Shown here one piece after another: positions 53,110 to 57,334 of a stretch of 57,334 bases of DNA. Made by a program: the position numbers and the translations under genes. The stretch's first letter is position 1; every line of letters begins with the position of its first letter. Source of the DNA: Fidelibacterota bacterium MT.SAG.2 (lineage in GTDB: Bacteria; Fidelibacterota; SORT01); NCBI GenBank assembly GCA_004402915.1, contig SORU01000008.1:1-57334 (forward strand), written 5' to 3'. Under the pieces are notes generated by a model. It was not told the origin of the DNA and did no database searches. It worked only from the letters and a program-made list of their open reading frames with translations.

Positions 53110-54201
53110 ATGACAGATAAAGATACTGAATTTATGACTTATGCTCTTTCTTTGGCGGAGAGGGGGAAGCTTTGGACTTCTCCTAATCCGATGGTTGGAG
53201 CCGTTATTACCTTGAACAATAAAATTATCGGTGAAGGATTTCATGAAAAGTATGGAATGGAGCATGCTGAAGTCAACGCTTTAAAGGGTTTAGGCGATAA
53301 TTTAGAGGGAGCCACTCTCTATGTGACTCTCGAACCATGTTCGATTCATGGTAAAACTCCTCCTTGCACTGATGCAATTCTCTCTTCCCGAATTAGAAGA
53401 GTGGTGATAGCGATGAAAGACCCTAATCCTCAAATAAACGGCGCAGGAATAAAGATATTGGAAGATAAGGGAATTAAAGTAGATGTAGGATTATTGGAGG
53501 AGAAAGCCGGAAGATTAAACGAAAAATATGCTAAATACGCATCTACATCTGTTCCTTGGGTGACGCTGAAAGCCGCCCAAACGCTTGACGGCAGAATTGC
53601 CGATATGAATGGAGATTCAAAATGGATTACAGGGGAATCTTCCCGCAGGACGGTTCATTCCCTTCGGGCAACTCATGACGCTCTGCTCGTAGGAGCGGGA
53701 ACGGTAATAAAAGATAACCCTACTTTGGACGTTCGGCATGTTGAAGGGAAAAATCCCGTAAGAGTTATTATTGATGAGGATCTTGCTGCCGATCTGAACT
53801 CAAAGGTGTATCAGGTGAAGACCGATGCGCCAACGATACTGTTTACATCAGCGAAGAATAGCCGGGAGAAAATCGACATTCTCAGTGAAAAGGGTGTCAA
53901 AGTTATAACTTATGAGAATTCTGACGGCTTGGATATCAGTTGGATGTTACGGAAATTAGGATCGCTCGGAATATCTTCGCTGTTGGTCGAAGGAGGTTCA
54001 AAGATATTCTCTTCATTTTTAAGCTCGGACAGTGTGGATAGATATATATTTTTCGTAAATCCCAGTCTGATGGGCAACGGGTTGGATACTTTTAAGTCGG
54101 ATGGCTTTAAAGTTTCAAAGCGCTTACAGTTAAAAGAGCAATCAATTGAATTAGTGGGGGAAGATTTTATGATTCAAGGCGTCCCCGTGAGAGGGGATTA
54201 A
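53110..54201 (+). CDS. ribD: Bifunctional riboflavin biosynthesis deaminase/reductase RibD
   Basis: 363 aa. N-terminal deaminase has the zinc site H52-A-E54 with C77 (EPCSIHGKTPPC) and C86. The C-terminal reductase (about 150-360) shows AQTLDGRIA, GDSKWITGESSRR and LLVEGGSKIFSSF. Performs two consecutive steps from GTP-derived pyrimidine. Start ATG 53110 follows the terminator T-run with no ribosome binding site. Followed after 2 bases by ribE. Confidence 0.95.
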   Translation: MTDKDTEFMTYALSLAERGKLWTSPNPMVGAVITLNNKIIGEGFHEKYGMEHAEVNALKGLGDNLEGATLYVTLEPCSIHGKTPPCTDAILSSRIRRVVIAMKDPNPQINGAGIKILEDKGIKVDVGLLEEKAGRLNEKYAKYASTSVPWVTLKAAQTLDGRIADMNGDSKWITGESSRRTVHSLRATHDALLVGAGTVIKDNPTLDVRHVEGKNPVRVIIDEDLAADLNSKVYQVKTDAPTILFTSAKNSREKIDILSEKGVKVITYENSDGLDISWMLRKLGSLGISSLLVEGGSKIFSSFLSSDSVDRYIFFVNPSLMGNGLDTFKSDGFKVSKRLQLKEQSIELVGEDFMIQGVPVRGD

Positions 54202-54203
54202 CC

Positions 54204-54842
54204 ATGTTTACGGGCTTAGTGGAAGAGGTCGGCATCATATCTGATATCCGGAAGAGTGGAGACGGAAGAAAAATCAGGATAAGCTGTAAAAAAGTAGCTG
54301 AAGATATTAAGGTGAAAGAGAGTATTTCCGTAAGCGGCATATGCCTGACTGTCGTTGGCGTCGGTACTGATTATTTTGAGGTTGATGTAGTTTCTGAAAC
54401 TCTAAAACGTTCAAATATAGGGCGATATACAGTAAATGATAAAGTAAACCTTGAACGTGCTTTGATGCTTTCTGATCGGCTTGGCGGACATATCGTTCAG
54501 GGGCATGTTGATGGAGTTGCAACGGTAATATCTCATGATCATGGGGTTAACGGTTCTCTTTTGATCATCGATATTCCGAAAAAACTCAGAGAATTTGTTG
54601 TCGAAAAGGGTTCAATTACGCTCGACGGGATAAGCCTTACCGTTGCATCGGTGAAGGATACAGAGGTTAGTGTCGCATTGATCCCTCATACATTAGAGAT
54701 CACTACAATGGGGGAGAGGGTGTCAGGTGACTCGGTGAATGTGGAGGTCGATGTTCTCGCAAAATATGTGAAAAATATGATGAAAGGATACACAGAACCA
54801 AGTTCCCTCACATTAGAGAAACTCCAGGATATGGGGTATTAG
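54204..54842 (+). CDS. ribE: Riboflavin synthase alpha subunit
   Basis: 212 aa with two lumazine-binding repeats: MFTGLVEEVGII at the N-terminus and IVQGHVDGVATV at about 95-110. Also ESISVSGICLTV and GSITLDGISLTVASV in matching places. Condenses two dimethyl-ribityllumazine to riboflavin. Its neighbours are ribD and ribBA. Confidence 0.95.
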   Translation: MFTGLVEEVGIISDIRKSGDGRKIRISCKKVAEDIKVKESISVSGICLTVVGVGTDYFEVDVVSETLKRSNIGRYTVNDKVNLERALMLSDRLGGHIVQGHVDGVATVISHDHGVNGSLLIIDIPKKLREFVVEKGSITLDGISLTVASVKDTEVSVALIPHTLEITTMGERVSGDSVNVEVDVLAKYVKNMMKGYTEPSSLTLEKLQDMGY

Positions 54843-54866
54843 ATAACTTCAAATAAAAGGTAGCCA

Positions 54867-56072
54867 TTGGAAGAATTCAATAATATAACAGACGCAATTG
54901 AAGCATATAAAAACGGCGAGATCATAATCGTTGTAGATGATGAGGACAGAGAGAATGAGGGCGACCTGATAATGGCGGCTGAACACTGTACAGCCGATTC
55001 GATAAATTTTATGTCGAAAGAAGGTAGAGGCTTAATTTGCGTTTCATTGTCCGAGAAAAGGGCTAATCTTCTTGATATTGAACTTATGGTTCGGGACAAT
55101 ACCGCGTTGCATCAAACACGATTTACAATTTCGGTGGATGCTATAGAAGATACAACTACCGGTATTTCTTCCCGAGACAGGGCGAAGACTGTGCAGGTAC
55201 TGATCGATCCTGATTCAAAACCTTCTGATTTAGCGAGACCGGGTCATATTTTTCCGATATTGGCTGCTGAAGGCGGGGTATTGCGTAGAGCAGGGCACAC
55301 GGAAGCGTCGATTGACCTGGCAAAATTGGCGGGTTTGAACCAATCGGGAGTACTATGCGAGATCATAGACGAAGACGGCAGTATGGCAAAGCTACCCAAA
55401 CTGATGGAGCTATCTAAGAAGTTTAATTTAAGAATAATCAGCGTTCGCGATATAATTGAATATCGTCGCCGTAACGAAAAGTTGGTTAAATTAGTGGAGA
55501 AAGTAAAATTACCGGCAAAGAACGGGGATTTTATTCTACACCTATATGAAAACATATTGAGCGGAGAGACACACGTTGCGCTTGTTAAAGGAGAAATTTC
55601 GCCTGATAATCCAATTCTTGTAAGGGTTCATTCAGAGTGCCTTACAGGAGATGCTCTCGGTTCTCTGAGGTGTGATTGCGGCGATCAATTGAATGCTGCG
55701 ATGGAAAGGATAGAGAAAGAGGGAACAGGGATAATTCTGTATATGAGACAAGAGGGCAGGGGAATTGGATTAAAAAATAAAATTCTTGCATACCATTACC
55801 AAGACATGGGAAAAGACACTGTCGAGGCGAATGAGATTTTGGGATTCAAACCGGATTTGCGTGATTATGGAATCGGCGCCCAAATCTTAGTCGATCTTGG
55901 CGTTAAGAAGATGCGGTTGATGACGAACAACCCTAAAAAAGTCGTGGGATTAGATGCGTACGGCATAGAGATCAGTGAACGCGTCGCTATTGAAATCAAG
56001 CCGCAGGAGAATAATAAAAAGTACCTCGAAACGAAAAGAGACAAACTCGGGCATATGATTTTAAAGGGTTAG
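54867..56072 (+). CDS. ribBA: Bifunctional DHBP synthase/GTP cyclohydrolase II RibBA
   Basis: 401 aa. N-terminal DHBP synthase (about 1-200) has the acidic loop VVDDEDRENEGDLI and GHTEASIDL. C-terminal GTP cyclohydrolase II has the zinc-binding ECLTGDALGSLRCDCG near 257-272 and RQEGRGIGL. TTG start at 54867 after AAGGTAG. Supplies both branch precursors of riboflavin. Confidence 0.95.
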   Translation: MEEFNNITDAIEAYKNGEIIIVVDDEDRENEGDLIMAAEHCTADSINFMSKEGRGLICVSLSEKRANLLDIELMVRDNTALHQTRFTISVDAIEDTTTGISSRDRAKTVQVLIDPDSKPSDLARPGHIFPILAAEGGVLRRAGHTEASIDLAKLAGLNQSGVLCEIIDEDGSMAKLPKLMELSKKFNLRIISVRDIIEYRRRNEKLVKLVEKVKLPAKNGDFILHLYENILSGETHVALVKGEISPDNPILVRVHSECLTGDALGSLRCDCGDQLNAAMERIEKEGTGIILYMRQEGRGIGLKNKILAYHYQDMGKDTVEANEILGFKPDLRDYGIGAQILVDLGVKKMRLMTNNPKKVVGLDAYGIEISERVAIEIKPQENNKKYLETKRDKLGHMILKG

Positions 56073-56084
56073 GAGATAAGAGAG

Positions 56085-56552
56085 ATGGCAAATGTTATAG
56101 AAGGGGATCTGATTGCAAGAGGATTGAAATTTGCAATTGTGGCGGGAAGATTTAACGAGATGATCACAAAACAGCTGTTGGAAGGGGCAATGAATTGTCT
56201 TAAGCGGCACGAAGCATCAGAAGATATGCAGGATATCTACTGGGTGCCGGGAGCTCGTGAAATACCAACTCTTGCCCGAAAATTAGTTGAAACAGGGAAA
56301 TATGACGGCATTATATGTATAGGAGCAGTGATAAAAGGGGCAACTTCGCATTTCGATTTCGTAGCGCAAGAAGCTTCAAAGGGGATTTCGGAGCTCGCTT
56401 ACAGTTCCAAAATTCCTGTGATATTCGGAATTTTAACTACCAATACTATTGAGCAGGCGATCGAGAGGGCGGGAACGAAATTAGGGAACAAAGGTTGGGA
56501 CTCGGCGTTAGCAGCTATAGAAATGCATAATCTCTTTAAAAAGGTCAGCTAA
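56085..56552 (+). CDS. ribH: 6,7-dimethyl-8-ribityllumazine synthase
   Basis: 155 aa. FAIVAGRFNEMITKQLLEGA, YWVPGAREIPTLARKL, ICIGAVIKGATSHFDFV and GILTTNTIEQAIERAG are standard, including the conserved His. Last gene of the rib operon; an AGGAG-type site precedes the ATG. Confidence 0.95.
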   Translation: MANVIEGDLIARGLKFAIVAGRFNEMITKQLLEGAMNCLKRHEASEDMQDIYWVPGAREIPTLARKLVETGKYDGIICIGAVIKGATSHFDFVAQEASKGISELAYSSKIPVIFGILTTNTIEQAIERAGTKLGNKGWDSALAAIEMHNLFKKVS

Positions 56553-56562
56553 ACGATTCCAA

Positions 56563-57334
56563 TTGACTAAATTTTTCCCCATTGTATTAATTTCTCTCTT
56601 TATGAGATTTTCTGAATCTACAGCTCAGATTAACTATAGAGTGGATGAATGGCGCGTAGAAACAAGCAAATTGATAGTTCGCGCCATGAATTCGTTCGGA
56701 GATGAAGTTTTCGCCGGTACAAGCGGCGGACTCGTTATATACTCTCCAACCGGAACGAAGACGATAACGGTATTAGACGGTTTATCTTCATTGGATATAT
56801 CGAGTATGGCTGTCGATGAAACGGGAATAGTGATTCTCGGAATGAATTCTCCCACAGGTAATATCGATTTTTATTCTTCTACCGATGGTTCAATATACTC
56901 CATCGATGAAAATTTAACAAAAATTACTTCTATTGCTGTTGTGGGTGATTCGATCTATGCCGGATTTATTGCACTGGATCAAATTGGAGTTTTATTGGTT
57001 ACATTTGATGGTATCAGCGGAAGATATCAGTTTAGAGATTCGTTTCTGAATTTTCCGGAGGGAATTTCGTTTTCTGAAGTCGGAGCCATTTCAGTTATTC
57101 AAGATTCGATTTATTTGGGAACTGATGGGGGCTTGTTATCAGCTTCTATATTGGGGGATAATTTAAAAGATCCGGCTAATTGGGTACATCTCAAATTAAA
57201 TACAGGGGAAAAGGAATTTGTTAATGCGATAGGATTGACCGAAGGGAAATTAATTGTAGCTCTCAAGCGTGGAGTTTTCAGGCGTGATGAAGCATCATGG
57301 ATACAGGATGGAATCTACTCTCCTCTTTCTTTGG
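56563..57334 (+). CDS. Secreted beta-propeller protein (partial, runs off the right edge)
   Basis: Open from TTG 56563 to the window end (257 codons). Signal peptide TKFFPIVLISLFMRFSESTAQ. Repeats of about 45 residues follow with patterns such as VFAGTSGGLVIY, SIYLGTDGGLLSA and LIVALKRGVFR, as in two-component-regulator propellers and the beta-propeller proteins of Bacteroidetes-type secretion systems (PorZ-like). ATG 56602, in frame, is an alternative start within the signal peptide. Stop and domain end are not in view. Confidence 0.72.
   Translation, partial: MTKFFPIVLISLFMRFSESTAQINYRVDEWRVETSKLIVRAMNSFGDEVFAGTSGGLVIYSPTGTKTITVLDGLSSLDISSMAVDETGIVILGMNSPTGNIDFYSSTDGSIYSIDENLTKITSIAVVGDSIYAGFIALDQIGVLLVTFDGISGRYQFRDSFLNFPEGISFSEVGAISVIQDSIYLGTDGGLLSASILGDNLKDPANWVHLKLNTGEKEFVNAIGLTEGKLIVALKRGVFRRDEASWIQDGIYSPLSL

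Noticed and set aside
1-57334. CRISPR arrays, tRNA or rRNA genes, insertion sequences
   Set aside because: No direct-repeat/spacer series, no tRNA arm patterns (GGTTCGA type) in any gap, and no transposase or terminal inverted repeats seen.

Overview
The window is a gene-dense, moderately AT-rich bacterial chromosome segment. It carries many TTG starts, stop/start overlaps of the ATGA type and outer-membrane lipoproteins, so the organism is a diderm. The DUF4837 lipoprotein, the secreted beta-propeller at the right edge, and the combination of ergothioneine genes with an MSHA-like pilus locus suggest the Fibrobacteres-Chlorobi-Bacteroidetes superphylum. A Marinimicrobia/Neomarinimicrobiota-like lineage is my best guess; this is inference from gene content, not a search result.

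Layout. 1-8770: a YceD (DUF177) gene running off the left edge; the ergothioneine genes egtB-egtC-egtD; a secreted M24 peptidase; an NnrS-like membrane protein with a cupin; a frameshifted methyltransferase; and an internally deleted M14 carboxypeptidase remnant. 8878-22673: ubiE, RNase R, a methyltransferase, a DUF4837 lipoprotein, purE, a PfkB kinase, an RmlD-like reductase, two glycosyltransferases (the second fused to a degenerate sugar-phosphate-transferase module), accA, another methyltransferase and a PpiD/SurA-like foldase. 23293-39524: a type IV pilus/type II secretion-like locus. It has eight pilin-like genes, four of which carry extra carboxypeptidase-regulatory-like and beta-sandwich modules. 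These are followed by a MerR regulator, an ExeA/MshM-like ATPase, a PilM-PilN fusion, PilO, PilP-like, a secretin and two PilT-type ATPases. A sigma-54-like promoter stands before the first pilin, and an NtrC-family activator is encoded at 51344-52741. 39545-48507: a small membrane protein, gltX, a DUF3179 gene, an ArsR/SRPBCC pair (the second broken), selD, a TPM protein, a nucleotidyltransferase, LemA and an M50 protease. 48624-57334: a secreted zinc-ribbon/outer-membrane module, the NtrC-type regulator, and the ribD-ribE-ribBA-ribH operon under an FMN riboswitch, then the start of a secreted beta-propeller protein.

Most notable result. Two genes read through an in-frame TGA that is best explained as selenocysteine. 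selD (TGA at 44084-44086) has the motif GGUACKLSP and a perfect 8-bp hairpin just downstream. The DUF3179 gene (TGA on the minus strand at 42109-42107) has U-P-L-C where relatives carry C-P-L-C, also with a SECIS-like hairpin. Ordinary gene calling would truncate the first and split the second. The DUF3179 protein may be an undescribed selenoprotein family. A second pattern is the apparent use of ATT or ATC as start codon in selD, a pilin and a glycosyltransferase, in each case exactly where the family's N-terminal Met is expected.

Several genes are decaying: a 1-base frameshift in a methyltransferase, a nonsense codon plus a large internal deletion in an M14 peptidase, a TAA in an SRPBCC gene, and an internally deleted pilin paralogue.
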